Shown here in pieces: positions 16,817-24,105 of a stretch of DNA of 24,957 bases. Within the stretch, counting starts at the first letter, position 1, and every line of letters starts with the position of its first letter. This DNA comes from CAZEGV01 sp964511645 (GTDB taxonomy: Bacteria; Bacteroidota; Bacteroidia; Cytophagales; JAAEPT01): NCBI GenBank assembly GCA_964511645.1, contig CAZEGV010000038.1, positions 1-24,957 of the forward strand, written 5' to 3'. Position numbers and translations under genes: made by a program. The notes below the pieces were generated by a model. That model was not told the origin of the DNA. It worked only from the letters and a program-made list of their open reading frames with translations, and made no database searches.

Positions 16817-17560
16817 TTACAATAATCCTAATTTTGCCAAGAAATCTTTTTTACGAGAAGTAGACACTTCTAATTCTGTGTGCTCGCTAAGTGTCACATA
16901 ACCTCCTTTTCCCTTATTGTATTTAATTATATGGTGTAGGTTGACAAGGTGAGAGCGATGTATACGTGTAAAATCTAATGAGGATAAGATGTTTTCGTAA
17001 TACTTGAGTGTACGGCAAATTAATTTACTGCTGCCATCAGTAAAGTAAAATAGTGTGAAATTATCATCTGCTTTGAGGTAAAGTATGTCTTGGAGGGAGG
17101 CAATTTCGAAACCGTCTAAAAGTGGAAGCATTATCCTTTTCTTTTGCTTGTTGAGCTCTCCTATATTTGTCATCAATAGTTCTGTTACAGTAGCTTTATC
17201 TGCTGATAGTTCTTCTTTGACTTTATTTACAGCAATAATGAGTTCGTCAATATCTACTGGTTTTAGGATATAGTAAGAAGCACTTAGGTTAAGTGCCGGT
17301 ATAGCATATTGACTATAAGCGGTTACAAATATAATTTGAAAATTAATGTCATCCACTTGTTCTAATAGGTCAAATCCATTGCCGAAGGGCATCTCTACAT
17401 CTAAAAAAACTAACTGAGGTTGGTGTGTTTTGATGGCTTCTAAGCCAGATTTTATTCCTTCTCCATAAGCTACTATCTCTATATCAGGGCAATATTTACT
17501 AAGATAGTTGCCAAGTGTATCCCTACTGTCTTGCTCGTCATCTATGATGATTGTTTTCAT
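16817..17560 (-). CDS. LytTR-family response regulator
   Basis: A cytoplasmic DNA-binding response regulator of the AlgR/AgrA/LytR type. The 247-residue protein has a receiver domain (1-120) with the acidic pair in IIDDEQD, the phospho-acceptor Asp54 in FLDVEMPFGNG, the Thr in FVTAYSQYA and the Lys in YYILKPVDIDEL. The C-terminal LytTR domain (about 140-245) has LLDGFEIASLQDILYLKADD, RTLKYYENIL and FTRIHRSHLVNLHHI. The usual membrane histidine kinase (LytS/YehU type) is not next to it in this window, so it is an orphan here. It is transcribed alone from a gap that also holds an intergenic repeat. A GTCTAATGTAG motif lies 19 nt upstream of its ATG. Confidence 0.95.
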   Translation of the reverse strand: MKTIIIDDEQDSRDTLGNYLSKYCPDIEIVAYGEGIKSGLEAIKTHQPQLVFLDVEMPFGNGFDLLEQVDDINFQIIFVTAYSQYAIPALNLSASYYILKPVDIDELIIAVNKVKEELSADKATVTELLMTNIGELNKQKKRIMLPLLDGFEIASLQDILYLKADDNFTLFYFTDGSSKLICRTLKYYENILSSLDFTRIHRSHLVNLHHIIKYNKGKGGYVTLSEHTELEVSTSRKKDFLAKLGLL

Positions 17561-17578
17561 TTATTTGTATTTGCTTGG

Positions 17579-17589
17579 GTCTAATGTAG
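17579..17589. promoter_or_regulatory. GTCTAATGTAG motif upstream of the LytTR gene
   Basis: An 11-nt motif also found exactly at 19577-19587, upstream of a lipoprotein gene, where it sits in a full AGTCTA-ATG-TAGACT palindrome. A one-mismatch copy lies at 24930-24940. A shared operator is possible but unproven. Confidence 0.3.
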
Positions 17590-17611
17590 TGATTAATTTG
17601 TTAAGTTATAA

Positions 17612-17719
17612 ATTGCGAAGCAATGCAAAAGGGATTGACGTGGAAATCCTTCCCGATTTTTTTTCGGGAAGATTGGGAACAAAAAGCCCGACCCGAAGCG
17701 AAATAGCGTAGGGATTGCC
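17612..17719. repeat. Bacteroidota-type intergenic repeat with hairpins
   Basis: A non-coding element between the 5' end of the LytTR gene and the 3' end of the MATE gene. It holds a small hairpin (ATTGC-gaa-GCAAT, 17612-17624), then AAAAGGGATTG, GGAAATCC, and a perfect 8-bp stem CTTCCCGA/TCGGGAAG (17649-17656 and 17664-17671) around a seven-T loop. AAAAAGCCCGACCCGAAGCG and GGGATTGCC follow. It is more GC-rich than its surroundings. The block order matches, from memory, an intergenic element frequent in Bacteroidota genomes. A partial relative lies at 1-64. It may also act as a terminator for transcripts in either direction. Confidence 0.5.
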
Positions 17720-17749
17720 TAATTAAAAAACGTTAATAATGTATGATTT

Positions 17750-19081
17750 TTACTGGTGAGTAATTTTATAACGAAATCTCAACCATAGTAAAATTGCTGA
17801 AATACTAAGCCCTACTACAAACCCATACCAAATGCCGTTAAGACCAATTCCTCGTACAAAGGCTAAGTAATAACCAGTTGGTAAACTAACGACCCAATAG
17901 GAGAAAAAAGTAATATAAGTGGGTACTTGAACATCGTTAATACCTCGTAAAGCTCCTGCACAAATAAGCTGAATACCGTCTGATAGTTGAAAGAGGGTAG
18001 CAACTACTAATGCCGAAGAAACGGCATCTATTACTACTTGGTTATCGGTGTAAAGTGTTGGGATGATGTGCCTAAAAGTAAGAATGAAAAAAATACATAC
18101 GAGCATATAAGTAATGACGATAATAATTAGTAAGTGAAATGAGTTTTTGACCATAGATAGGTCTTTTGCTCCCCAAAAATAACCAACTCTAACTGATGCC
18201 GCAGCTCCAAATCCTGTGGCAATTATAAATGTAATAGAGGCTACATTGAATGCGATTTGGTGTGCAAAAAGCATTTCTTCGCTCCACCAACCGACAAAAA
18301 TGGTTGCTATGGCAAAGGTACTGACTTCTAGCATATATTGAAACCCAATGGGTAAGCTCATTTTGGTAATGAATTTTAAAACTTTCTTTTGGAGGTGTTT
18401 CCGCTGGATAGAAAAATTTTGTCGGCAATCGGCATAGCTTAAGACGTAAATAACCATTGCTACTGCCATAATTACACGAGAGATAAGGGTGGCGATACCT
18501 GCTCCTGTTACTCCCATGGGTGTGATAACTCCGTCCCAACCAAATATTAAGGGAATGTTGAGTACTACATTTAAGGCATTCCCTACGAGACTAATAATCA
18601 TGGCTACTTTGGTGTCCGAAAATGCTTCTGCAAATTGTTTGGCTGATTGAAAAATCATTACGGGAATAATGGATATACTGAGGATTTTGAAATACGAAAT
18701 TGCTTCGGGGATTATACTTTTGGGTTGCCCCATTTGGTCAAGAAAATTGGCGATTATAAAACCTAGTATTGCTGAGAGAACTCCTATTGTGATATTTGCC
18801 CAAAATCCATTGGCGGCAATATCTTTTAAATTAGAGGTGTCTTTTTCGCCTAGTTTATTAGAAATAAGTGGGGTAATCCCCATTGAGTAACCAAGGTTGA
18901 GTAAAAATATCGGGAAGAAAACTCCTAATGCAAAAGTAGCTGAAGAAGCTGCTGTGATGCTAAATTTACCAAGCATAATATTATCAACAACGTTTGCCAT
19001 TACATGACCTAGCTGACCTAGGCTAACTGGGATTGCAATTTTGATAATGGCGGATAAGCGTTGTTGGTAGGTCTTAATCAT
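17750..19081 (-). CDS. MATE-family multidrug/cation exporter
   Basis: An inner-membrane antiporter of the NorM type that expels cationic drugs or metabolites in exchange for Na+ or H+. The 443-residue protein has twelve predicted helices and the family segments IPVSLGQLGHVMANVVDNIM, SLVGNALNVVLNIPLIFG, GVTGAGIATLISRVI, GFGAAASVRVGYFWG and QLICAGALRGINDVQVPTY. It is complete at the usual length. No close partner gene is present: a terminator hairpin lies upstream at 19111-19145 and the intergenic repeat lies downstream, so it is probably a single-gene transcript. No full TAnnTTTG box was found in its short upstream gap. Confidence 0.95.
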   Translation of the reverse strand: MIKTYQQRLSAIIKIAIPVSLGQLGHVMANVVDNIMLGKFSITAASSATFALGVFFPIFLLNLGYSMGITPLISNKLGEKDTSNLKDIAANGFWANITIGVLSAILGFIIANFLDQMGQPKSIIPEAISYFKILSISIIPVMIFQSAKQFAEAFSDTKVAMIISLVGNALNVVLNIPLIFGWDGVITPMGVTGAGIATLISRVIMAVAMVIYVLSYADCRQNFSIQRKHLQKKVLKFITKMSLPIGFQYMLEVSTFAIATIFVGWWSEEMLFAHQIAFNVASITFIIATGFGAAASVRVGYFWGAKDLSMVKNSFHLLIIIVITYMLVCIFFILTFRHIIPTLYTDNQVVIDAVSSALVVATLFQLSDGIQLICAGALRGINDVQVPTYITFFSYWVVSLPTGYYLAFVRGIGLNGIWYGFVVGLSISAILLWLRFRYKITHQ

Positions 19082-19110
19082 TTCTTAGCAGGGAGACCCG
19101 TTTATTTAAA

Positions 19111-19145
19111 AATTAAGTCGAGTATATAAGACACTCGACTTAATT
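19111..19145 (-). terminator. Strong intrinsic terminator after the lipocalin-like lipoprotein gene
   Basis: A perfect 13-bp inverted repeat: AATTAAGTCGAGT (19111-19123) and ACTCGACTTAATT (19133-19145) with a 9-nt loop. On the minus strand the stem is followed by a T-rich tract (TTTTTAAATAAA). It lies 30 bp after the lipoprotein stop and before the MATE start. The near-symmetric flanks might also allow some termination in the other direction. Confidence 0.8.
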
Positions 19146-19167
19146 ATGATTATTTTACTTTTGTGTA

Positions 19168-19190
19168 ATACCATTTTAACTATAAGATAG
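19168..19190 (+). repeat. ATACCA-type repeat, copy 1
   Basis: ATACCATTTTAACTATAAG, which matches copies at 24814-24835 and 24906-24927 with few changes. It overlaps the last five codons and stop of the lipoprotein gene on the minus strand, so its complement supplies that gene's stop codon. Confidence 0.55.
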
Positions 19191-19553
19191 ACCATTGTAT
19201 TTAAATGTAGTTTCTGTTAATTCAGTAATTTTAAAATTATTGAATTTATCTGCTTCAAGTAAATCTTCTGAAGAATATGTTTTACAATCACTGCTTAGTT
19301 TATACTTCCATATAAATGGGTCACCGCTAACATTAGGGCAAGCAATACTAACAGTATTAGTAGAAAAGGTGTAAACTTCTTCAGTAACACTATCGTCACA
19401 GAAGAAGTCTGCCTTTTTTGTGAGTTTCCAATCTCCAACTAAACTACAGTTAGCTGTTGTGGGGGTAGTTTTGTCATCCATAGAAGCCTCATCATCTTTG
19501 TCTTTCTTACATGCGGTAAAAATAGCCGATGCTATAACCAATCCAATTAACAA
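19176..19553 (-). CDS. Lipocalin-like lipoprotein with disrupted start
   Basis: A short exported lipoprotein of about 125-129 residues. The signal segment LLIGLVIASAIFTAC is followed by KKDKDDEA, and the mature domain has LVGDWKLTKKADFF, EEVYTFSTN, WKYKLSSDCKTYSS and FKITELTETTFKYNG. This beta-rich pattern resembles the small lipocalin-like domains of Bacteroidota lipoproteins. The natural start should be MKKRLLIGLV, with ATG at 19566-19564. A run of eight A bases (19563-19556) puts that ATG one base out of frame, and the in-frame codon becomes TGA. Seven A bases would restore it. As read, only a TTG at 19553 opens the frame and the signal peptide lacks its basic N-region. Possible explanations are a sequencing error, slippage-based switching, or an inactive gene. 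Confidence 0.65.
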   Translation of the reverse strand: MLIGLVIASAIFTACKKDKDDEASMDDKTTPTTANCSLVGDWKLTKKADFFCDDSVTEEVYTFSTNTVSIACPNVSGDPFIWKYKLSSDCKTYSSEDLLEADKFNNFKITELTETTFKYNGLSYS

Positions 19554-19575
19554 TCTTTTTTTTCATAATATCACA

Positions 19576-19590
19576 AGTCTAATGTAGACT
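19576..19590. promoter_or_regulatory. AGTCTA-ATG-TAGACT palindrome upstream of the lipoprotein gene
   Basis: A perfect 6+6 inverted repeat with a 3-nt centre, 10 nt upstream of the lipoprotein ATG on the minus strand. Its size and position fit an operator. Related copies occur at 17579-17589 and 24929-24943. Confidence 0.4.
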
Positions 19591-19614
19591 TAAAGATACG
19601 ATTTGTTTTGCAAC

Positions 19615-20706
19615 TCAATTGACTTTCACCTTTTTTAAATTATTAAGGTGCCATTTTTGGATAACTATTGCATCGTTCATTAAAATAATTCCTGGATTGG
19701 ATCTAATCATCGCTTTTATAGCTGTAGCGTCTAGGTTGTACAGTTCGTCATAATAGATGTTGCTCTCCTTCAAAAAAGATTCAAAAACATCAAAACTCAC
19801 GGAGGTAAGGTAAACGATTTTTAAGCCTTTATTAGGTAATATGTTTAGCTGGGTTTTAATGTATTTATCTACTGCAATAAAGTCTGCCTTATTTTTAATA
19901 TTAGCTCCTGTTATGATTAGTTTTTCTCCTTTAAACAAAGTTGGGTTGTAATTAATGCCTTCTTTGTTGGTAACTACAAAGTCTGGAATAGTAGGCAAGT
20001 CTCCTTTTTCTATTTCATAGCCGATATATTTATATCCCTCTTTGAGGTATTTTTTACTTTTAACAATGTCTCCTGTAGCTATTTTTTCAAATTCATACAT
20101 ATATTTGTCAGGACTACCGTCATGGGTAAGGCTATCTAGATTAGCCCCTTTGCTATATGATCTAAAATCAATTACAGGTAAATACTGGTAATTGTACCAC
20201 GAAAAAATAAAAGCGAGTACAGTACTAATTCCTACAATTAAAGTTAATTTTCTATCGTTCCAAGTTATTATAAATTGTTTTCTGTACAAAACAATAATTC
20301 CAGTAAGTACCAATAAAACTAAATCCTTAAAAAATGATTGAAGAGGAGTAAGTGTTACCGCATCTCCAAAGCAACCACAGTCTGTTACGTTGTGTGTATA
20401 TGCTGAGTAACCCGTAAGGAATGTAAAGAACACAATTAAACCAAAGGCAATCCAGGCCGTTATCTTGATGCGATACAACAATAATATTACAAGCCCTAAT
20501 ATCACTTCTGCTACTAGAAATGAGAAGCTAAAAAACATTGAAGCAGGAATTAATGATTCAAACCCAGAAAAGAAGTCTTGTGAAAACACATAAAAATACT
20601 CCTCTAGTTTGATTGCCGTACCCATAGGGTCAACTAGCTTCACAAAACCTGAGATAATAAATAAAATCCCTACAAAATATCGACTGATTTGTGCTAAAAT
20701 TCGCAT
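19615..20706 (-). CDS. DoxX/MauE-like membrane protein with thioredoxin-like tail (BT_3928 type)
   Basis: The 363-residue protein begins with a DoxX/MauE-like membrane domain: helices at about 8-26 (YFVGILFIISGFVKLVDP), 55-80, 85-105, 117-140 and 150-170. NVTDCGCFGDAVTLTP between the third and fourth helices holds the paired Cys typical of the group. The C-terminal 160 residues look like a thioredoxin-type fold: LPTIPDFVVTNKEGINYNP, FKGEKLIITGANI and, near the end, SNPGIILMNDAIVIQKWHL at the cis-proline position. The CxxC active site is absent, so it is probably not an oxidoreductase by itself. From memory it matches the 'BT_3928 family' of Bacteroidota. It starts 5 nt after the argH stop, so the two are likely co-transcribed. 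The function is unknown. Confidence 0.82.
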   Translation of the reverse strand: MRILAQISRYFVGILFIISGFVKLVDPMGTAIKLEEYFYVFSQDFFSGFESLIPASMFFSFSFLVAEVILGLVILLLYRIKITAWIAFGLIVFFTFLTGYSAYTHNVTDCGCFGDAVTLTPLQSFFKDLVLLVLTGIIVLYRKQFIITWNDRKLTLIVGISTVLAFIFSWYNYQYLPVIDFRSYSKGANLDSLTHDGSPDKYMYEFEKIATGDIVKSKKYLKEGYKYIGYEIEKGDLPTIPDFVVTNKEGINYNPTLFKGEKLIITGANIKNKADFIAVDKYIKTQLNILPNKGLKIVYLTSVSFDVFESFLKESNIYYDELYNLDATAIKAMIRSNPGIILMNDAIVIQKWHLNNLKKVKVN

Positions 20707-20711
20707 AATTA

Positions 20712-22049
20712 TTATTTAACTAATTCTTTAATTGAACGATGAATTTTGTCAAATCCAAAATCTTGAATGGTTTTATTCATTAGGTTCTTGATGTTATCTG
20801 TACACAGGTTACCAATGCTTCCTTCATGACTGTGGTTTACTTCTCTTTTGGCTTTGTAACTTCCGCTTTCTATCAGCTCTCCCACTTGTTTGTAAGCATC
20901 TCTAAATGGTATGCCTTGTAATACTAATTCATTTACAGATTCTACGGTAAATAAGAAATCATACTTGGCATCGTCTACAATATTATCTTTCACAATGATA
21001 TTGTCAAACATAAATCCAGCCATGCTTAAACAATCATTTAAGGTTTCAAAAGCAGGAAAAAAATGCTCTTTGGTTAATTGCATTTCACGGTGATAACCAG
21101 AGGGTAAATTAGTTAACATCATACTAATCTCGTTAGGAAGAGCCTGTAAGATGTTACATTTCCCACGCATGATTTCGAATACATCAGGATTTTTTTTGTG
21201 AGGCATGATACTAGAGCCTGTTGTCAACTCTTTGGGAAAAGAAATAAATCCGAAATTTTGACTCATATACAAACAAGTATCCATCGCCATACGAGACAAA
21301 GTAGCTGCAATTGAAGCCAAAGCCATACTGACTAGTTTTTCTGCTTTTCCTCGTGTCATTTGTGCATAAACCACATTATAGTTCAAAGATTCAAAGCCCA
21401 ATAGCTCTGTTGTCATTGTACGGTTAATTGGGAAAGAAGAACCATAACCTGCAGCACTTCCCAAAGGATTTTTGTTCACCACTTTGTAAGCCCCTAACAG
21501 CATATTAAGGTCATCAATTAAGCTTTCTGCGTAAGCACCAAACCATAAGCCCAAAGAAGAAGGCATCGCAATTTGCAAATGCGTATAGCCTGGGATAAGG
21601 TAATCTTTATATTTTTCGCTGTAAGCTGTAAGCTTTTCAAATAGTTTATTTACTTCATTTACCGTTTGTTCAATCTGGTCACGCATATAAAGTTTTATGT
21701 CTACCAGAACTTGATCGTTACGAGAGCGACCGCTATGGATTTTTTTTCCTATATCACCTAATCTCTGGGTCAATAGTAGTTCAACTTGGGAGTGCACGTC
21801 TTCTACGCCGTCGTCAATCACAAATTCACCAGTTTCAATACTTTTATAAATTAATTTTAACTCCCGTTGAATTTCAGCTAGTTCATTTTTTTCTAATAAA
21901 TCAATGCTTTCTAGCATTCGAGTATGAGCAAGAGAACCCATTACGTCGAAGGGGGCTAAGTGAATGTCCCACTTAGCATCATCTCCTACGGTAAAATTTT
22001 CTACTCGCTCTGCTGTGCTATATGATTTTTGCCAAAGTTTAGTTGCCAT
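20712..22049 (-). CDS. argH: Argininosuccinate lyase
   Basis: The last step of arginine synthesis: argininosuccinate is split to arginine and fumarate in the cytoplasm by a homotetramer. The 445-residue protein has MATKLWQKSYSTAERVENFT at the start, DVHSQVELLLTQRLGDIGKK, HSGRSRNDQV, GYTHLQIAMPSSLGLW, the mobile catalytic loop GSSIMPHKKNPD (residues 278-289), and the C-terminal region with LVLQGIPFRDAYKQVG. It is complete and typical of the fumarase/aspartase superfamily. No other arg genes are in the window. It precedes the DoxX-like gene by 5 nt. No full TAnnTTTG box was found in the 81-bp gap upstream, which instead holds a short hairpin. Confidence 0.96.
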   Translation of the reverse strand: MATKLWQKSYSTAERVENFTVGDDAKWDIHLAPFDVMGSLAHTRMLESIDLLEKNELAEIQRELKLIYKSIETGEFVIDDGVEDVHSQVELLLTQRLGDIGKKIHSGRSRNDQVLVDIKLYMRDQIEQTVNEVNKLFEKLTAYSEKYKDYLIPGYTHLQIAMPSSLGLWFGAYAESLIDDLNMLLGAYKVVNKNPLGSAAGYGSSFPINRTMTTELLGFESLNYNVVYAQMTRGKAEKLVSMALASIAATLSRMAMDTCLYMSQNFGFISFPKELTTGSSIMPHKKNPDVFEIMRGKCNILQALPNEISMMLTNLPSGYHREMQLTKEHFFPAFETLNDCLSMAGFMFDNIIVKDNIVDDAKYDFLFTVESVNELVLQGIPFRDAYKQVGELIESGSYKAKREVNHSHEGSIGNLCTDNIKNLMNKTIQDFGFDKIHRSIKELVK

Positions 22050-22094
22050 TATATTTCGTTATTAATCTAGTATTAATTTTTTATTTGAGATATT

Positions 22095-22110
22095 TCCGTC
22101 TACTGACGGA
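22095..22110. other. Short hairpin between the GNAT-like gene and argH
   Basis: A perfect 6-bp stem TCCGTC/GACGGA with loop TACT, with a possible outer GAGA/TCTC extension. It is in the 81-bp gap on the minus-strand path from the GNAT-like gene to argH. It lacks a T tract on either side, so it is not a clear terminator; it may be a leader structure of argH. Confidence 0.3.
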
Positions 22111-22130
22111 TCTCTATGCTCGTTATGTAT

Positions 22131-23312
22131 TTAGTCAATGATTTTACAATATTCAAAACTAATTTTTTCATCAAATATTATTCTATAAGTATGGTGCGTT
22201 TTTACAATACCGCCAATGTCTTTTGCTACATTCATCATTTTAGGATTAAAATCTCCAATCCAATTCATTTCATAGTCAATGTACCTACCTCTAATCTCTT
22301 CTTGCACCACTACTCGACTGTACTCTACAATTGCTGCGACTACACCTTTCCCTTGGTGTTCAGGTACAATGCCAAAAGCTCTTCCTACCATTTTGTGACA
22401 AGTACGCATCTTCTTGTGATATAATGCTTTTAACTTCCCAATTAAATCAAGCTTACCATTTACGTGCTTAAGTAATTGATTAGCATCAGGTAAGTTAATG
22501 AAAAAAGCAATTGGCTCATTATCATAATAAGCAAAGTAGACTATTTCTGGGTCTACAATGGGTTTCATTTGTTTCATTAATGTCTTTGCTTGCAAAGAGC
22601 CCATTTTTTTTACCCCAGCATGACGTACCCAGGCTTTGTTGTAGATTGTTCTAAAATCTTCAGCAAAATCGTCTAGTCTTTTCATTTCTAATTTAGCAAA
22701 ACGATATCTAGGATTATTAAACAAACGTTCAGCCTGTCTAAGATAATAAGGCAATAAGGGCTCGTTTACTAATCTACCATAAGTAAATTGCTTAAAATAA
22801 ACTTGAAAACCATAATCTTCAAAATATGCTTGATAATAAGGTTTTGTATAAGGCATCAAGTGATTAGGCGGACGATTAAATCCATCTACCAACAAGCCCC
22901 ACCAATTATCTCGCTCACCAAAGTTAATTGGTCCATCCATCGAGTTCATCCCTTTGGCTTGCAACCAATCTTTACAAGTGTCAAAAAGTAAATTGGCAGC
23001 CGTTTTATCCTTTATACATTCAAAGAAGCCCATGCCTCCTGTGTGTAGCTCTTGTCCTTTACTGTTTTTACTTTTTTCATTCTTACGGTTGATAAAAACT
23101 GCCACTCTACCTACTATATTTTCCTTATCATCTTCAAGTATCCAGCGAGTACATTCACCATGTCTAAAAAACTTATTTTCCTTTTTGTCAAAAACCTTAT
23201 TGATGTCTACATCTAAAGGGCGTACCCAATGCTCGTCATTCTTATACAACTGTACAGGAAGCATTAAGAAGTCCTTGCGCTGATTGTCGGTAGTTACTTC
23301 AATTATTTTCAT
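22131..23312 (-). CDS. GNAT-like N-acetyltransferase-fold protein
   Basis: A 393-residue cytoplasmic protein. The N-terminal part has LPVQLYKNDEHWVRPLD, RHGECTRWIL and MGFFECIKDKTAANLLFD. The middle has MDGPINFGERDNWWGLLVDG and LMPYTKPYYQAYFEDYGFQ, a pattern I recall from Bacteroidota proteins called GNAT N-acetyltransferases. The C-terminal half has FAYYDNEPIAFFINLPD and a motif-A-like acetyl-CoA site in VPEHQGKGVVAAIVEYS, then NWIGDFNPKMMNVAKDIGG. Two GNAT-fold units are likely. The substrate is unknown. The ATG at 23312 is preferred to a TTG at 23327 because a -7 promoter box lies between them. It is a single gene, divergent from the BON-LysM gene. Confidence 0.8.
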   Translation of the reverse strand: MKIIEVTTDNQRKDFLMLPVQLYKNDEHWVRPLDVDINKVFDKKENKFFRHGECTRWILEDDKENIVGRVAVFINRKNEKSKNSKGQELHTGGMGFFECIKDKTAANLLFDTCKDWLQAKGMNSMDGPINFGERDNWWGLLVDGFNRPPNHLMPYTKPYYQAYFEDYGFQVYFKQFTYGRLVNEPLLPYYLRQAERLFNNPRYRFAKLEMKRLDDFAEDFRTIYNKAWVRHAGVKKMGSLQAKTLMKQMKPIVDPEIVYFAYYDNEPIAFFINLPDANQLLKHVNGKLDLIGKLKALYHKKMRTCHKMVGRAFGIVPEHQGKGVVAAIVEYSRVVVQEEIRGRYIDYEMNWIGDFNPKMMNVAKDIGGIVKTHHTYRIIFDEKISFEYCKIID

Positions 23313-23316
23313 AAGC

Positions 23317-23324
23317 CAAATGTA
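23317..23324 (-). promoter_or_regulatory. -7 box just upstream of the GNAT-like gene
   Basis: On the minus strand this reads TACATTTG, a full TAnnTTTG match that ends 4 nt before the ATG at 23312. If it is used, transcription starts at or very near the start codon, giving a leaderless or almost leaderless message. No clear -33 element was found. Confidence 0.4.
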
Positions 23325-23453
23325 CAAAATCTTCTATTAAAGATATGCGTGGACAATCCTCTTAGATTTTAAAACAAGTAATACTCGTCTTTAAAAGAGA
23401 AAATTACTCTAAAACGATTGCTTTTACAGAAAAAAATAATCTTTAGAACAACT

Positions 23454-23498
23454 TTACAAATAAATTTACCTATACTGAATAAGTAAATTTATTTGTAA
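23454..23498. promoter_or_regulatory. 16-bp perfect inverted repeat upstream of the BON-LysM gene
   Basis: TTACAAATAAATTTAC (23454-23469) and GTAAATTTATTTGTAA (23483-23498) form a perfect stem with a 13-nt spacer, ending 18 nt before the ATG. Each arm holds TAAATTTA, one base from the TAnnTTTG -7 box. It could be a dimer-binding operator covering the promoter or a leader hairpin. With no T tract after it and a gene start downstream, it is not a terminator. Confidence 0.55.
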
Positions 23499-23516
23499 CT
23501 AACCAAACAAGCAATT

Positions 23517-23996
23517 ATGGGAATAGTATCATTCATTAAAGGAGCGGGGTCTAAATTATTTGGGACAGACGAAATAGAAGAACCAAAAGGACCTTCTGCA
23601 GTAGAGAAAAAAGCAGAAGCTAATGCAAGTAATGCACTTCAAAACTTAGTGATCAAAACTGGTTTAGAAATCGAGAATTTAGATGTATCATACTCAAGTA
23701 GAGTAGCTACTATATCAGGAACTACAGAGAAGCAAGAAACAGCTGAAAAAGCAGTACTTATAGTAGGTAACGTAAATGGTGTAGAGGAAGTAAACAACCT
23801 TATAGAGGTAACTAACCCAGAAGCAGAAGCAGTATATTACACAGTAAAAAGTGGAGATTATTTGTCTAAAATTGCAAAATCTCAATACGGAAATGCATCT
23901 CAATACAAAATTATTTTTGAGGCCAATAAGCCAATGTTATCTGACCCAGATAACATTTATCCAGGTCAAGTGCTTAGAATCCCACCATTAGATTAA
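23517..23996 (+). CDS. kbp: BON-LysM protein, Kbp/YgaU-like
   Basis: A 159-residue protein with the domain order of E. coli Kbp (YgaU), a cytoplasmic potassium-binding protein: a short helical start MGIVSFIKGAGSKLFG, a BON domain at about 35-100 (LQNLVIKTGLEIENLDVSYS, VATISGTTEKQETAEKA, GNVNGVEEVNNLI), then one LysM domain at 107-156 (YYTVKSGDYLSKIAKSQYGN, IFEANKPMLSDPDNIYPGQV). No signal peptide is seen, consistent with Kbp-type proteins rather than a wall-binding enzyme. It stands alone, with a large inverted repeat upstream and an intrinsic terminator downstream. The K+-binding role is inferred from the relative and not visible in the sequence. Confidence 0.88.
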   Translation: MGIVSFIKGAGSKLFGTDEIEEPKGPSAVEKKAEANASNALQNLVIKTGLEIENLDVSYSSRVATISGTTEKQETAEKAVLIVGNVNGVEEVNNLIEVTNPEAEAVYYTVKSGDYLSKIAKSQYGNASQYKIIFEANKPMLSDPDNIYPGQVLRIPPLD

Positions 23997-24021
23997 TTAT
24001 TATTTGATCAAGTATACCAAC

Positions 24022-24050
24022 AAGGGCGACTCAATTGAGTTGTCTTTTTT
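24022..24050 (+). terminator. Intrinsic terminator after the BON-LysM gene
   Basis: A hairpin around the palindrome ACTCAATTGAGT (24029-24040) is extended by C-G, G-C and G-U pairs (GGCG with TGTC) and followed directly by six T bases. It starts 25 nt after the stop codon. Confidence 0.8.
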
Positions 24051-24105
24051 CCTTAATTACCCCTCTATGTAACTTTTATTACTTTTTTTATACTTTCAAA
24101 AACTG

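Noticed and set aside
18189..18539. Minus-strand 116-codon frame inside the MATE gene
   Set aside because: It is in another frame of a clear full-length MATE gene and has no recognisable features.
22095..22110. TCCGTC/GACGGA hairpin as a terminator
   Set aside because: It has no T tract on either strand, so termination is not supported; listed only as a hairpin.
22116..22424. Plus-strand 102-codon frame
   Set aside because: It is antisense to the GNAT-like gene and its composition fits a shadow frame.
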